In this document: one piece after another, positions 6,618-16,517 of the stretch
Numbering within the stretch: position 1 is the first letter of the stretch
Layout of the letters: each line of letters starts with the position of its first letter
From: Kiritimatiellaeota bacterium B1221
Lineage (GTDB): Bacteria; Verrucomicrobiota; Kiritimatiellia; SS1-B-03-39; UBA6053
DNA: 42,581 nt
Assembly: GCA_029269125.1 (NCBI GenBank)
Contig: JARHXX010000030.1
Location: forward strand, 1-42,581
Direction of reading: 5' to 3'
Position numbers and translations under genes: made by a program
Notes under the pieces: generated by a model
Database searches by the model: none
Told to the model about the DNA's origin: nothing
The model's input: only the letters and a program-made list of their open reading frames with translations

Positions 6618-7904
6618 ATGACAAAAATCGCAATTATTGGACTAGGCTATGTAGGCCTCCCCCTTGGACTTCGATTTGCCGAATCCGGTGTTTCCGTTCT
6701 CGGGTTGGATGTAGACAAAAAAAAGACTGACGCCATCAATGCCGGACAATCCTACATCAAACATATCTCCGCCGACAGCATTCAATCGGCAAGGGACAGT
6801 GGGAATTTGGAAGCCAGTACTGACTTTTCCAGAGTTGCGGAGGTCGAAGCGGTACTCATCTGTGTTCCCACACCCCTGAACAAGTACCGTGAACCGGATA
6901 TCAGCTATGTGCTGGAGTCAGGAAAGGCAATTGCGCCGTATTTGGGAAGTCAGAACGCGGGCAAGAAACCCAAACTCGTGATCCTCGAAAGCACTACCTA
7001 CCCTGGTACCACCGACACCGATTTACGTGAAGTGCTGGAATCTGGTTCGGGCTTAAAAGCCGGTGAAGGTTTCCATTTGGCCTTTTCACCCGAACGCGAA
7101 GATCCCGGCCGAGTAGACCACTCGGTCAAAACCATTCCCAAGGTGATGGGTGGGTATTCCGAAGCCTGTTTAAAGCGTTGTGTGGCCCTCTACAGTCTGG
7201 CATTGGATTCTGTACACCCGGTTTCCAACTGTCGGGTAGCGGAAGCCTCAAAACTTACAGAAAACATTTTCAGGTCAGTAAACATTGCATTGGTCAATGA
7301 ATTAAAAATGGTCTTCCATGAAATGGATATCGATGTTTGGGATGTGATTAATGCCGCGGCAACTAAACCTTTTGGCTATATGCCCTTTTACCCTGGTCCC
7401 GGGTTAGGCGGACACTGTATTCCCATTGATCCTTTTTATCTCACCTGGAAAGCAAAAGAAGTGGATCAACATACCAGATTTATCGAACTCGCCGGAGAGA
7501 TTAATACTCATATGCCGGACTATGTGGTCGACCGGGTTGCTGAAGCCTTAAACAATGAGAAAAAATCAATTAACGGATCCAAAATCCTCCTCCTGGGGAT
7601 TGCCTACAAACCCAATGTGGATGACGACCGCGAATCCCCGAGTTATGTGCTGATGGAAAAACTGGAAGAAAAAGGCGCCGAGGTCTCATTTCATGACCCG
7701 CATGTTCCGGAAATCCGTCACACCCGCGAGCATCCACAATTCGCCGGACTTAAAGGGGTGGAGATTAGCGACGCCTATGACCTTGTTCTCGTTGCCACCC
7801 ATCACGAAGAATACAAAACGTTCGACTTCAGTGACTATTCTTGTCCGGTAGTGGATACACGTAATTGTATTACGAAACGTCCTGAAAAATATTATCGGGC
7901 GTAA
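6618..7904 (+). CDS. UDP-N-acetylhexosamine 6-dehydrogenase (WbpA/WecC/TviB type)
   Basis: This NAD-dependent nucleotide-sugar dehydrogenase makes a UDP-N-acetylhexosaminuronic acid. The 428 residues show GLGYVG (8-13), CVPTPLN (82-88), ESTTYPGTT (124-132), SPEREDPG (157-164) and the catalytic cysteine C267 in GPGLGGHCIPIDPFYLTWKAK. The last block resembles WbpA-type enzymes acting on UDP-GlcNAc. UDP-ManNAc is also possible, because a WecB-type 2-epimerase is encoded at 33.9 kb. It is the first gene of the long + strand polysaccharide operon, and its GC and codon use match the flanking genome better than the AT-rich block downstream. Confidence 0.9.
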   Translation: MTKIAIIGLGYVGLPLGLRFAESGVSVLGLDVDKKKTDAINAGQSYIKHISADSIQSARDSGNLEASTDFSRVAEVEAVLICVPTPLNKYREPDISYVLESGKAIAPYLGSQNAGKKPKLVILESTTYPGTTDTDLREVLESGSGLKAGEGFHLAFSPEREDPGRVDHSVKTIPKVMGGYSEACLKRCVALYSLALDSVHPVSNCRVAEASKLTENIFRSVNIALVNELKMVFHEMDIDVWDVINAAATKPFGYMPFYPGPGLGGHCIPIDPFYLTWKAKEVDQHTRFIELAGEINTHMPDYVVDRVAEALNNEKKSINGSKILLLGIAYKPNVDDDRESPSYVLMEKLEEKGAEVSFHDPHVPEIRHTREHPQFAGLKGVEISDAYDLVLVATHHEEYKTFDFSDYSCPVVDTRNCITKRPEKYYRA

Positions 7905-7940
7905 AAGCGAAAGCAGTTTATAGCCTAGCATCGTCATTTA

Positions 7941-8963
7941 GTGTCTTCTTCATCAAAAATATCTGTCGTAATTTTTCTACGACCTGCTCGTCCGCAAGCG
8001 TTTAGTATGGAAAGGGTGGTTGAACGATTTACCTCGGGATTTTCTGAAGAGATCGACTGGCGAGTTTGTGTGCTTCCTTATCCACGGACGCATCCGGTTG
8101 ATTGGATACGAAATGGATTATATGCACGGAAAAAAAAAGCGGATGTATATCATATCTCTGGAGAGTCTCATTTTCTGAGCATTTTTCTCCCTCGAAAGAA
8201 AACCATTCTCACGGTTCATGATTGCATTGTGCTCGATAAATTATCGGGGGTAAAACAATTCTTGATGCGCTGGGGCTTTTTTGCGCTTCCTTCGTGGTGG
8301 GTGGGGACAGTGACCACTATATCTCAGGCGAGCCTCGAAGAGTTAAGGAAATGGACCAAGCTTCGGTTAAAAAATGCGGTGGTCATCCCGGACCCGCTCC
8401 CATTTGATGTGGATTGTACAAAACTAAAACAACCATCCGATTCAGAACTCGTGTTTCTCACCATCGGAACCAAGGCGAACAAAAATATCGAAAGATGTAT
8501 TGAGGCAGCATCTGGACTATCCTGCAAACTGCTGTTAATCGGCCGATTAACACCTTCGATGATTAATAGCTTAGAAAGTTTAAAAATTGAATATGAAAAC
8601 CGCTATGATTTAAGTGATGAAGAGCTTCTGCAAAGCTATAGGGACGCTGACTGTTTACTTTTCCCCTCCCTTGCAGAAGGTTTTGGTATGCCGATTTTGG
8701 AGGCGCAGGCGATGGGAATTCCGGTGATTACCAGTAATTGTTCCAGTATGCCTGAGGTTGGGGGAGAGGGGGCTCTTTATGTGGAACCAACTTCAGTTGA
8801 ATCCATAAGGAAATCAATAAAGGATATATTATCTGACCAGGAGCTCGTTAAAAGATTGTGTAAAGAGGGTAATGAAAATGTTGGGCGATTCTTACCTCAC
8901 TCAGTTGCAAGGCAATACATAGAATTATACCAGAAAATCGAAACTGATGAGGAAGTAGTATGA
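7941..8963 (+). CDS. Glycosyltransferase, GT4-like (GT-B fold)
   Basis: The 340-residue cytosolic glycosyltransferase carries the GT4 C-terminal nucleotide-sugar motif [10 protein letters not shown] (246-255) and a following [15 protein letters not shown], with the N-terminal domain beginning [11 protein letters not shown]. The donor and acceptor cannot be read from sequence. The open frame starts at a GTG (7941) with no clear RBS. The gene overlaps rfbA by four bases (ATGA), which implies translational coupling in one operon. Confidence 0.85.
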   Translation: MSSSSKISVVIFLRPARPQAFSMERVVERFTSGFSEEIDWRVCVLPYPRTHPVDWIRNGLYARKKKADVYHISGESHFLSIFLPRKKTILTVHDCIVLDKLSGVKQFLMRWGFFALPSWWVGTVTTISQASLEELRKWTKLRLKNAVVIPDPLPFDVDCTKLKQPSDSELVFLTIGTKANKNIERCIEAASGLSCKLLLIGRLTPSMINSLESLKIEYENRYDLSDEELLQSYRDADCLLFPSLAEGFGMPILEAQAMGIPVITSNCSSMPEVGGEGALYVEPTSVESIRKSIKDILSDQELVKRLCKEGNENVGRFLPHSVARQYIELYQKIETDEEVV

Positions 8964-9829
8964 AAGGGATTATTTTGGCAGGTGGATCAGGCACTCGACT
9001 GCATCCGATTACCTTGGCGGTAAGTAAGCAGTTGATCCCAGTGTATGATAAACCGATGATCTATTACCCGTTGTCAGTGCTCATGCTGGCCAGTATCCGT
9101 GAGGTGTTGATTATTTCCACCCCACAGGATTTACCTGCATTTGAGCGCTTATTGGGGGATGGTTCGGAGCTGGGATGCAGTTTCTCTTATGCTGAACAGC
9201 CCGAGCCCAATGGACTGGCCCAGGCCTTTATGATTGGAAAAGACTTTATCGGGGATGACAGTGTAGCCCTGATTCTGGGCGACAATATTTTTTATGGCTC
9301 CGGATTCGGAAAGCTCATTCGTCAACACACTAACCCAGAGGGAGCTGTGGTGTTTGCCGCCCCGGTCAAAGACCCCGAACGCTATGGGGTGGTGGAGTTT
9401 GATGAGCAGGGATGTGCGGTTTCCATCGAGGAAAAACCTGCAACCCCCAAAAGCAATTACGCCGTGCCCGGCCTGTATTTCTATGACAACGACGTGGTGA
9501 AAATAGCAGAATCCATTGAACCCTCTGCCCGTGGGGAATACGAAATAACCTCTGTGAACCAGGAGTATCTATGTCAAAGCAAACTCACTGTGGGTGTGTT
9601 TAATCGTGGGGTTGCATGGTTGGATACCGGTACATTTGCCAGTTTAAATGAGGCATCCACGTTTGTGAGGGTGATTGAAGAACGTCAGGAAACTAAGATT
9701 GGCTGCATTGAAGAAATGGCATATTATTCGAAATTTATCACCAGGGGACAGTTGATGGAATTAGCCAAAAAGTATGGAAAATCGGGATATGGCGAATATT
9801 TAATGAGAGTGTCATCTTTGAACTCATGA
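8960..9829 (+). CDS. rfbA: Glucose-1-phosphate thymidylyltransferase
   Basis: Makes dTDP-glucose from dTTP and glucose-1-phosphate, the entry to dTDP-deoxysugars. The 289 residues contain GGSGTRL (8-14), [12 protein letters not shown] (22-33), LGDNIFYG (near 108), EEKPATPKS (near 157) and GVAWLDTGT (near 221), all characteristic of RmlA. The usual partners rfbB, rfbC and rfbD are not in the window, so the dehydratase must be elsewhere. The next gene is an aminotransferase that could act on a dTDP-4-keto sugar. Confidence 0.95.
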   Translation: MKGIILAGGSGTRLHPITLAVSKQLIPVYDKPMIYYPLSVLMLASIREVLIISTPQDLPAFERLLGDGSELGCSFSYAEQPEPNGLAQAFMIGKDFIGDDSVALILGDNIFYGSGFGKLIRQHTNPEGAVVFAAPVKDPERYGVVEFDEQGCAVSIEEKPATPKSNYAVPGLYFYDNDVVKIAESIEPSARGEYEITSVNQEYLCQSKLTVGVFNRGVAWLDTGTFASLNEASTFVRVIEERQETKIGCIEEMAYYSKFITRGQLMELAKKYGKSGYGEYLMRVSSLNS

Positions 9830-9866
9830 GTTCATTTGTAAAAACAATATATTTGTGTGTAAATAA

Positions 9867-10970
9867 TTGAAAAAAACTAATGTAACCGAACCTTTTCTGC
9901 CACCACTTGAAGAATACGTAGAGTATTTAAAAGGAATTTGGGAGCGAAATTGGCTGACCAATCAAGGGCCGTTGGTGGCAGAGCTTGAGCGAAAGCTGCA
10001 AGTCTATCACCAAATAAAAACACCGGTCCATTGTATTACCAACGGGGCTATGGGATTATCTATTGCGCTAAGGGCTTTGGGGGTGGAAGGGGAAGTGATT
10101 ACGACTCCGTTTTCTTATGTGGCAACCACCTCATGTCCTTTATGGCAAGGGTGCACGGTTAAATTTGCTGATATTGAAGAGGATACGTTAACCATAGATC
10201 CTCGAGCTGTGGAGGCTGCCATAACCCCCAAGACCGAGGCTATCTTGGCCACCCATGTATTTGGAAATCCCTGTGATGTAGAAGAGCTGCAAAAAATAGC
10301 AGAAAAACACCACGTGGCCCTCATTTATGATGCGGCCCATGCCTTTGGGGTAACCTATAAAGGGAAAAGTATTCTGGAATATGGAGACGCGTCCATGGTC
10401 AGCATGCATGCCACAAAATTATTCCATACAGTTGAAGGTGGTTTTATGGTGGCGAAAGACCCAGCTGTTTCGGAAAAAATGGAATGGATGCGGAGATTTG
10501 GTCATAATGGACCAGAGAAGTTTCATGGGATTGCCATTAACGCTAAAATGAGTGAGTTTCATGCCGCAATGGGGTTATGTAATTTTAATCATATAGATGA
10601 AATCGTTTCAAATAGAAAAGAAATTTGTCAAAGATATAATGAAGAATTAGAAAATAAGATACCGACATCCGAATATGGATCTTTAACGCCTGTGAAATAT
10701 AGAAAAGCTTCTTCCAGAAACTATTCTTACTACCCCGTTTTATTCAAAAATACAGAAGAGTTATTGTCTTCCGTGAAGGATTTGAACGAATATAACATAT
10801 TTCCGAGAAGGTATTTTCATCCATCTTTAAGTCAGATTGATGATTTTGATTCTGGGGACAGTCAGGTGCCAACAACACTAGATATTGCAAATCGGATATT
10901 GTGTCTACCTTTGTCAAACAATCTTAAAGATGAAGATTTGGAAATAATTATCAAAACTATAAAAAAATAA
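9867..10970 (+). CDS. DegT/DnrJ/EryC1-family sugar aminotransferase (VioA-like)
   Basis: A PLP-dependent sugar nucleotide aminotransferase of 367 residues. It opens with the VioA-type pattern FLPPLEEYVEYLKGIWERNW. D155 and H158 lie in YDAAHAFG, and the PLP lysine is K184 in HATKLFHTVEGGF. Adjacent to rfbA, it may aminate a dTDP-4-keto-6-deoxyhexose (inference). The predicted start is TTG at 9867 with no RBS. The gene's composition changes sharply near 10560-10580: a sampled 60-bp stretch at 10201 is about 58% GC, while one at 10621 is about 27%. This suggests a recombination junction inside the gene. Confidence 0.9.
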   Translation: MKKTNVTEPFLPPLEEYVEYLKGIWERNWLTNQGPLVAELERKLQVYHQIKTPVHCITNGAMGLSIALRALGVEGEVITTPFSYVATTSCPLWQGCTVKFADIEEDTLTIDPRAVEAAITPKTEAILATHVFGNPCDVEELQKIAEKHHVALIYDAAHAFGVTYKGKSILEYGDASMVSMHATKLFHTVEGGFMVAKDPAVSEKMEWMRRFGHNGPEKFHGIAINAKMSEFHAAMGLCNFNHIDEIVSNRKEICQRYNEELENKIPTSEYGSLTPVKYRKASSRNYSYYPVLFKNTEELLSSVKDLNEYNIFPRRYFHPSLSQIDDFDSGDSQVPTTLDIANRILCLPLSNNLKDEDLEIIIKTIKK

Positions 10971-10972
10971 TT

Positions 10973-11686
10973 ATGAACAATTCAAAATTTGCAGTAATGC
11001 AACCTTACTTTTTTCCGTATATAGGATATTTCCAACTAATACAAGCGGTCGATAAATTTGTAATTTATGATAATATTGAATTTACAAAAAAAGGGTGGAT
11101 GAATCGTAACCGAATTCTGGTGAATGGTATACCTCAATACTTTACGGTAAACGTTGAAAAGGGGTCGGACTACGCCATGGTCAATGAGCGTAATGTATCA
11201 AATGTCTTTGTTAAAGAACATAAAAAGATTCTTGCAAAAATAGAAGGAAACTATCGAAAGTCATCGTATTTTGATGAAACCTTTCCTGTGATTAAAGAAT
11301 GCGTGGTATGTAAAGAAATCAATCTTTTTGAATATATCAATTATTCAATAAGAAAGATTGTTGAGCATTTAGAAATTAAAACTGAACTTATAATATCTTC
11401 TACATTGTCAATAGACCATTCGTTAAAGAATAAGCACAAGCTTTGGGCGATAAGTAAGAGTCTTAATATAAAAAAATATATTAATCCTCTTGGAGGTAAA
11501 GACCTGTATGAAAAAAATGAATTTTTGGAACATGGTGTAGATTTAATGTTTCATCAGGCTAAATTAAGTGAATATCCCCAAATTGGTTCTGTAAGTTTTA
11601 TCCCGGCATTGTCGATTATAGATGTGCTGATGAATTTAGGGAAAGAGGGTACAAAAGCCTATTTAGAGGATTATCATTTGCTTTAA
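10973..11686 (+). CDS. WbqC-family protein
   Basis: The 237-residue protein begins with the family hallmark MQPYFFPYIGYFQLI and continues with GWMNRNRIL (near residues 42-50). WbqC-like proteins occur in O-antigen and capsule clusters, often beside sugar aminotransferases, and are thought to help modify the aminosugar. Their reaction is not firmly established. Here it follows the VioA-like aminotransferase by two bases and precedes a second aminotransferase-like gene. The gene is AT-rich, like the rest of the 10.6-16.5 kb block, and lacks a clear Shine-Dalgarno. Confidence 0.85.
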   Translation: MNNSKFAVMQPYFFPYIGYFQLIQAVDKFVIYDNIEFTKKGWMNRNRILVNGIPQYFTVNVEKGSDYAMVNERNVSNVFVKEHKKILAKIEGNYRKSSYFDETFPVIKECVVCKEINLFEYINYSIRKIVEHLEIKTELIISSTLSIDHSLKNKHKLWAISKSLNIKKYINPLGGKDLYEKNEFLEHGVDLMFHQAKLSEYPQIGSVSFIPALSIIDVLMNLGKEGTKAYLEDYHLL

Positions 11687-11733
11687 GAATCAATTTGTTT
11701 GATGTATATCAAATATAGCGAATGTGAAAGTTG

Positions 11734-12750
11734 GTGACTAAAAAAATTATAGGGGGAGTGAAAGGGTTTAGATTATATGACAATGCATCTAATCCTTTGA
11801 AGGCCGTAAACTCAAATAATGGTTTGTATGCAAATGCACGTAGTGCGTTATATGCATTAACGGAGATATGTAAATGGTCTCGAATATGGATCCCTTCATA
11901 TATCTGTGGTACAGTATTAGATCCTTTCATAAAGGCAGGGATAGAAATCAACTTTTATGAAGTGGATTACAGGCTGTCATTCAACTTAAGGAGTGCCCCA
12001 ATAAAAAAAGGGGATGCTGTTTTGTTGGTTAGTTATTTTGGTGTTCCTGTTGATGATTTACATTATAAAGTTCTCAAAGAGAAGGAAGTATGTATCATTG
12101 AAGACTTGAGTCAGGCGATGTATGCACTTCCCAATGAAAATGCGGATTATTCTATATACAGTCTCCGTAAATTTCTACCCGTACCAGATGGTGGAATTTG
12201 TGTATCGAATAAGCGGGTTGTTGAATGGCCTTATAATACATTTACAAAAGATAATGGGATTGAAAAAGCGATAGAGGCGATTTCTGGACGTACCTTGTTT
12301 GATCAAGGGGTTTCATCTTCAAAGGATTGGGTTGAGGCCTTCAGGGAGGCTGAAGAAAATATAAAGACGGATCTTAATAAGATGTCGCTATTTACACAAT
12401 CTCAAATGCATGGTGCTATTGATTTGGGTAAAGAAAAAAATCAACGAATTAGAAATTTTGAGTATTTACATTCTAAGTTAAAACATATTTCGTTAATTCA
12501 GGACCGTAAAAATGGAGTACCATTAGGATATCCAATCATCGTATCTCAACGGGATCAGGTACGTAGGATTTTATTTAGAAAGGAAATATATCCGCCGATA
12601 CATTGGAATATCGATGATGTAGTGCCTCAGGAGTATGCAGATAGCCATAAGCTAAGTTTGGAAATTATGACAATCCCATGCGATGGATGTTATGATCAAG
12701 ATGATATGAAAAAGGTTGCAAATATTTTATTGGAAAGCTTGAACAGATAA
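11734..12750 (+). CDS. Divergent DegT/DnrJ-type PLP-dependent aminotransferase
   Basis: About 338 residues. Evidence is ARSALYAL near the N-terminus, the aspartate region IIEDLSQAM (about 122-130) and a probable PLP lysine in SLRKFLPVPDGG (about residue 146). It is only distantly similar to the upstream enzyme, and its substrate is unknown. Either TTG at 11731 or GTG at 11734 could start translation. GTG is preferred because the upstream GAAAG (11726-11730) is too close to the TTG. The stop overlaps the next gene's ATG by one base (TAATG). Confidence 0.75.
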   Translation: MTKKIIGGVKGFRLYDNASNPLKAVNSNNGLYANARSALYALTEICKWSRIWIPSYICGTVLDPFIKAGIEINFYEVDYRLSFNLRSAPIKKGDAVLLVSYFGVPVDDLHYKVLKEKEVCIIEDLSQAMYALPNENADYSIYSLRKFLPVPDGGICVSNKRVVEWPYNTFTKDNGIEKAIEAISGRTLFDQGVSSSKDWVEAFREAEENIKTDLNKMSLFTQSQMHGAIDLGKEKNQRIRNFEYLHSKLKHISLIQDRKNGVPLGYPIIVSQRDQVRRILFRKEIYPPIHWNIDDVVPQEYADSHKLSLEIMTIPCDGCYDQDDMKKVANILLESLNR

Positions 12751-13736
12751 TGACAAGTTTAACTGAAGAATTTAAAAAGAGTGAAAACCTAGAAGAGGTT
12801 CTGTCAAAGATTAATCATCTAATCGAACCCTTGAACGTTTGTCCGACGCAGCACCCGACGAAGCCGGTACTTTTAATTTTTGGATGTCCCCGGTCAGGAA
12901 CTACATTATTTCTCCAATGGTTAGCTTCATTGGGGACATTTGGATATCCTACAAATTTAATGGCTAGGTTTTTTGGAAACCCAGCCTTTGGCTGTGAAAT
13001 TCAAAAAGCATTAATCGAATTTGATAAGGGGAATCAGTTGGGTTTAGCCCCTCACGCTGAGGAGTATTCATCTTCATTAGGTAGAACAAAAGGTGCATTA
13101 GCGCCAAGTGAATTTTGGTACTACTGGCGCAGATTCTTTAAATTTCAAGACGCCCAGAAATTAAGTGAAGCTGAATTGGATGCTGTGGATGCAGTGTCGT
13201 TTTTAAATGGATTGGGAGCGATGGAGCAGGGTATTGGAAAACCCTTAGCCTTGAAAGGCATGTTTCTGAATTGGCATATACCTTACTTAAATTCGATTTC
13301 AGATAAATTCATTTATGTTTCAATAAAGAGGGATTTATGCGATGTGGCAAAATCAATGTTGGCCTGCCGCGAAAAATATACCGGAAGCCAGGAAGGCTGG
13401 TGGTCATTTAAGCCACCCCAATATAAAGAATGGTTAAATTTAACACCGCCGGAGCAAGTCGCAAGACAGGCATATTATACGCAACAGGCGGTAGATAAGG
13501 GATTAATGCATGTTCCAAAAGAACGGGTTTTAGAAATATCGTACGAAGAATTTTGTGCAAATCCTCAACTAATTTATAAAAATATTTATGAAAAATATAA
13601 AGTATCTGGATGTCATATCCCCCTGAGATACTCAGGTGAAAAAAAATTTACTAAAAAAGCAAAATATAATTTTAGTGTGAACGATATTGAGAAAATTAAT
13701 GAGGCACTAGAAAATTTAATCTCAAACAAAATATAA
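12750..13736 (+). CDS. PAPS-dependent sulfotransferase family protein
   Basis: The 328-residue protein carries the 5'-phosphosulfate-binding loop CPRSGTT (46-52) and the 3'-phosphate-binding region KRDLCDVAKS (193-202) after the strand FIYVSI. These are the two PAPS-binding elements of the Sulfotransfer_1/3 families. It probably transfers sulfate from PAPS to a sugar hydroxyl of the polysaccharide or its lipid-linked precursor. There is no signal peptide, so it is expected in the cytoplasm where PAPS is made. A second sulfotransferase gene lies at 22.9 kb, and the cysCDN genes upstream could supply donor. Confidence 0.85.
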   Translation: MTSLTEEFKKSENLEEVLSKINHLIEPLNVCPTQHPTKPVLLIFGCPRSGTTLFLQWLASLGTFGYPTNLMARFFGNPAFGCEIQKALIEFDKGNQLGLAPHAEEYSSSLGRTKGALAPSEFWYYWRRFFKFQDAQKLSEAELDAVDAVSFLNGLGAMEQGIGKPLALKGMFLNWHIPYLNSISDKFIYVSIKRDLCDVAKSMLACREKYTGSQEGWWSFKPPQYKEWLNLTPPEQVARQAYYTQQAVDKGLMHVPKERVLEISYEEFCANPQLIYKNIYEKYKVSGCHIPLRYSGEKKFTKKAKYNFSVNDIEKINEALENLISNKI

Positions 13737-13739
13737 AAT

Positions 13740-14963
13740 ATGAAAACAATGGTTATTGGTCTAGGTCCAGAATACAATTATCCTAAATCTTTTGATGTGT
13801 GGAAAAATGCAAATACCAGATATGCGAGTAATCATGGTGCATCCCTTATATCGAAATCGATTATTGATGAATTTGACGCTGATTATATTGATGATTTCAC
13901 AGATATAAAAAAATTACGCAACGAATATGATTATTGCGTGTTAGCAACATCAACACATATACACCCTAATCGGGATGTAACTGAGTATGCTGAAGTTATC
14001 GAAAAGCTTGATTTACCAACTTTAGGTTTTTCATTAGGTATACAGGATTATCATACTAATACTGGAAATATCACAAAAATTCACCCATCTGTTGTACGTT
14101 TATTGAAAGCTGTAGGTGATCGATCTGAATTTATTGGTGTAAGAGGACCTTATACGGCATCTGTATTGTACAAATTTGGGTTTAAAAATGTAGTGCCAAT
14201 TGGTTGTCCTACACTATATAGAAACGGGGATAAAAACTTTAAAATACAAAAAAAGAGAAGTTATAATAACCCCTTGGTTGTGTTTCATCATACGATGTTT
14301 AAAGATTGTATTGACTTGTTGAAATCTTGCGACTTTCTGGGTCAGGATTATGAGGATGAGATGCTGTTTACAGATCATCTTGATGATGACACCCTCTTGA
14401 AAGAATACATTGAAACTAAATATAGTTATGGATCTGATAATGTTCTGCGAGAACTAATAAAAAAACGGGGTAAATGGGTCAATACTTCATCTGAATGGTT
14501 GGATATGGTTGGGAAACAGGATTTTGTAATTGGTCCACGCATACATGGATGTATCGCTGCCATAACACAAGGGGTTCCGGCATTGTTAACTCCTCGGGAT
14601 CTCAGGGTGTTGGAATTTGCTGAGTTCTATGGGCTTCCGTATGTGCCAATGTCTGAAGTGCAAAAATATTCTTTAGAAGAATTATATGATACGACAAATT
14701 ATGAAAAATTTAACAAGAATTTCCCTGTTAAATATCAGAACTTTTTGTCTTTCCTATCAGAAAACAATGCCCCGCATGTCTTGAATGCAGACGACTGTAC
14801 AGAAGGAATGACATTTACTGTAAGAGACTTTATAGCATCTAATTATATTGCATGTAATGAAATTGAAGAAATTAATAGAAAAATTGAATCTTTGGATGGT
14901 AAATACTATAAATTGTTAAAGCGAAAAATTAAAACTGTTTTAAAAAAATTAAATATTATATAA
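13740..14963 (+). CDS. Polysaccharide pyruvyl transferase family protein
   Basis: The 407-residue protein matches the PS_pyruv_trans pattern: GVRGPYTA (133-140), IGCPTLYR (154-161), and IGPRIHGCIAAITQGVPALL in the C-terminal half (near 263). Members use phosphoenolpyruvate to place a ketal-linked pyruvate on a sugar, adding negative charge to the polymer. It sits between the first sulfotransferase and the flippase in the AT-rich block. The start ATG follows AT-rich sequence with no RBS. Confidence 0.88.
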   Translation: MKTMVIGLGPEYNYPKSFDVWKNANTRYASNHGASLISKSIIDEFDADYIDDFTDIKKLRNEYDYCVLATSTHIHPNRDVTEYAEVIEKLDLPTLGFSLGIQDYHTNTGNITKIHPSVVRLLKAVGDRSEFIGVRGPYTASVLYKFGFKNVVPIGCPTLYRNGDKNFKIQKKRSYNNPLVVFHHTMFKDCIDLLKSCDFLGQDYEDEMLFTDHLDDDTLLKEYIETKYSYGSDNVLRELIKKRGKWVNTSSEWLDMVGKQDFVIGPRIHGCIAAITQGVPALLTPRDLRVLEFAEFYGLPYVPMSEVQKYSLEELYDTTNYEKFNKNFPVKYQNFLSFLSENNAPHVLNADDCTEGMTFTVRDFIASNYIACNEIEEINRKIESLDGKYYKLLKRKIKTVLKKLNII

Positions 14964-14978
14964 AATATTTTGGAAAAT

Positions 14979-16451
14979 ATGGGAAGTACTCTCCGTCAAA
15001 GGGCGACATCAGGACTCGTTTGGAGTGCGATCGAAAGATTTGGACAACAGGCATCTGTATTCATAATTCAGATCATACTTGCGAGAATCCTTGCTCCCGA
15101 GCAATTCGGTCTCATTGCCATGGTCGCGGTGGTCATGAGGTTAAGTGGTATTATTGTAGATGCGGGTTTCAGCCAGGCATTGGTACAACGCAAAAACATT
15201 GGAGATGCAGATATATCAACTGTATTTTACTTCAATCTTTTTGTTTCTTGTGCAATGGCTTTAGTTATTTGCTTGCTTGCACCATATGTTTCGAATTTTT
15301 ACGGATTTTCAGAGTTAACTTTAATTCTCAGGGTATTGACAATTCGATTAGTGATAAGTGCTTTTGGCTCAGTTCAAGGAGCGATATTTGCAAGAAAGTT
15401 AGCATTTAAGAAAATATTTTGGGTAACTCTGCCCTCTACTGTAGTTTCAGGAATTATATCCATTATAATGGCCTATAATGGTTTTGGCGTTTGGGCATTG
15501 GTTTGGCAAAGTATTATCAGGGCCTTTCTATTATCATGTGTTTACTGGGCTTATTCAAGTTGGCGCCCCAAATTTGTTTTTGATATAAAGTGTCTTAAAG
15601 AAATGTTCCCCTATGGGTCCCGTCTGGCCATGACATCCTTTTTGCATCAGGGGTTTCAAAATTTATATGTTTTGGTGATCGGCAAAGTGTTTTCAGCTTC
15701 GGATCTTGGGTATTTTCAACGGGCAAGATCGCTACAACGTTTGCCTGTAGATAATATTCATGGGATTATATCCCGTGTAACGTTTCCTTTATTTAGCTCG
15801 ATTCAGGATGATCCGCCCCGGATGAAAAGGGGAATGTGCAAGGCGCTCCAGTTTTCAACTCTCTTGGTATTTCCCGGAATGGCTCTGTTGGCTGCGATTG
15901 CAGAACCACTTGTGCTGGTATTGATAGGAGAAAAATGGTTGCCTTCTGTTCCATATTTAAAATGGTTATGTTTCGTGGGTGCCCTGTTTCCATTGCATTC
16001 TATGAATATTAATTTGCTTTCAGCCATTGGTCGTTCAGACAAGTTACTTAGATTAGAGATTATTAAAAAATCTATTCTTATACTTAACATTTTTATTACT
16101 TATCGTTTTGGGATTATTGTGATGATATACGGTTGGGGGATATCATCTGTAATTGGGCTGTTCATAAATACATACTATACAAAAATATATATCGACTATA
16201 GATTCTCTGAACAAGTTATGGATGTATTTCCAGCCATCGGTATTGCGCTATGTGTATTTTCGATAAATCATTTAGCGGTTAACTTATTGAACTTAAATGA
16301 GTATATGAAACTTTTGGTATCGTTGTTTGGTGGTTCAGTTATTTTGACCTGTGGACTAAAATATTTTATAAGGAATGAGTTAAAAAAAGATATATGCTCC
16401 ATGTTGACAAGAGTTCCATTCCTGAAGTGGGCAAATAATGTCATTATGTGA
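14979..16451 (+). CDS. Wzx-type oligosaccharide flippase (PST/MOP superfamily)
   Basis: An integral membrane protein of about 490 residues with 12-14 predicted hydrophobic helices. The N-terminus is typical of the lipopolysaccharide-flippase family (LRQRATSGLVWSAIERFGQQ, then RILAPEQFGLIAMV). It would move undecaprenyl-linked repeat units across the inner membrane. ATG at 14979 is preferred over the in-frame TTG at 14970. With the Wzy-like protein at 23.8 kb it indicates Wzx/Wzy-dependent assembly. Confidence 0.9.
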   Translation: MGSTLRQRATSGLVWSAIERFGQQASVFIIQIILARILAPEQFGLIAMVAVVMRLSGIIVDAGFSQALVQRKNIGDADISTVFYFNLFVSCAMALVICLLAPYVSNFYGFSELTLILRVLTIRLVISAFGSVQGAIFARKLAFKKIFWVTLPSTVVSGIISIIMAYNGFGVWALVWQSIIRAFLLSCVYWAYSSWRPKFVFDIKCLKEMFPYGSRLAMTSFLHQGFQNLYVLVIGKVFSASDLGYFQRARSLQRLPVDNIHGIISRVTFPLFSSIQDDPPRMKRGMCKALQFSTLLVFPGMALLAAIAEPLVLVLIGEKWLPSVPYLKWLCFVGALFPLHSMNINLLSAIGRSDKLLRLEIIKKSILILNIFITYRFGIIVMIYGWGISSVIGLFINTYYTKIYIDYRFSEQVMDVFPAIGIALCVFSINHLAVNLLNLNEYMKLLVSLFGGSVILTCGLKYFIRNELKKDICSMLTRVPFLKWANNVIM

Positions 16452-16517
16452 ATAATTGACAACTTTGTTTCTTTAAAATGCAAATTTAGATAATAAAAGA
16501 AAAATATAATAGATATA

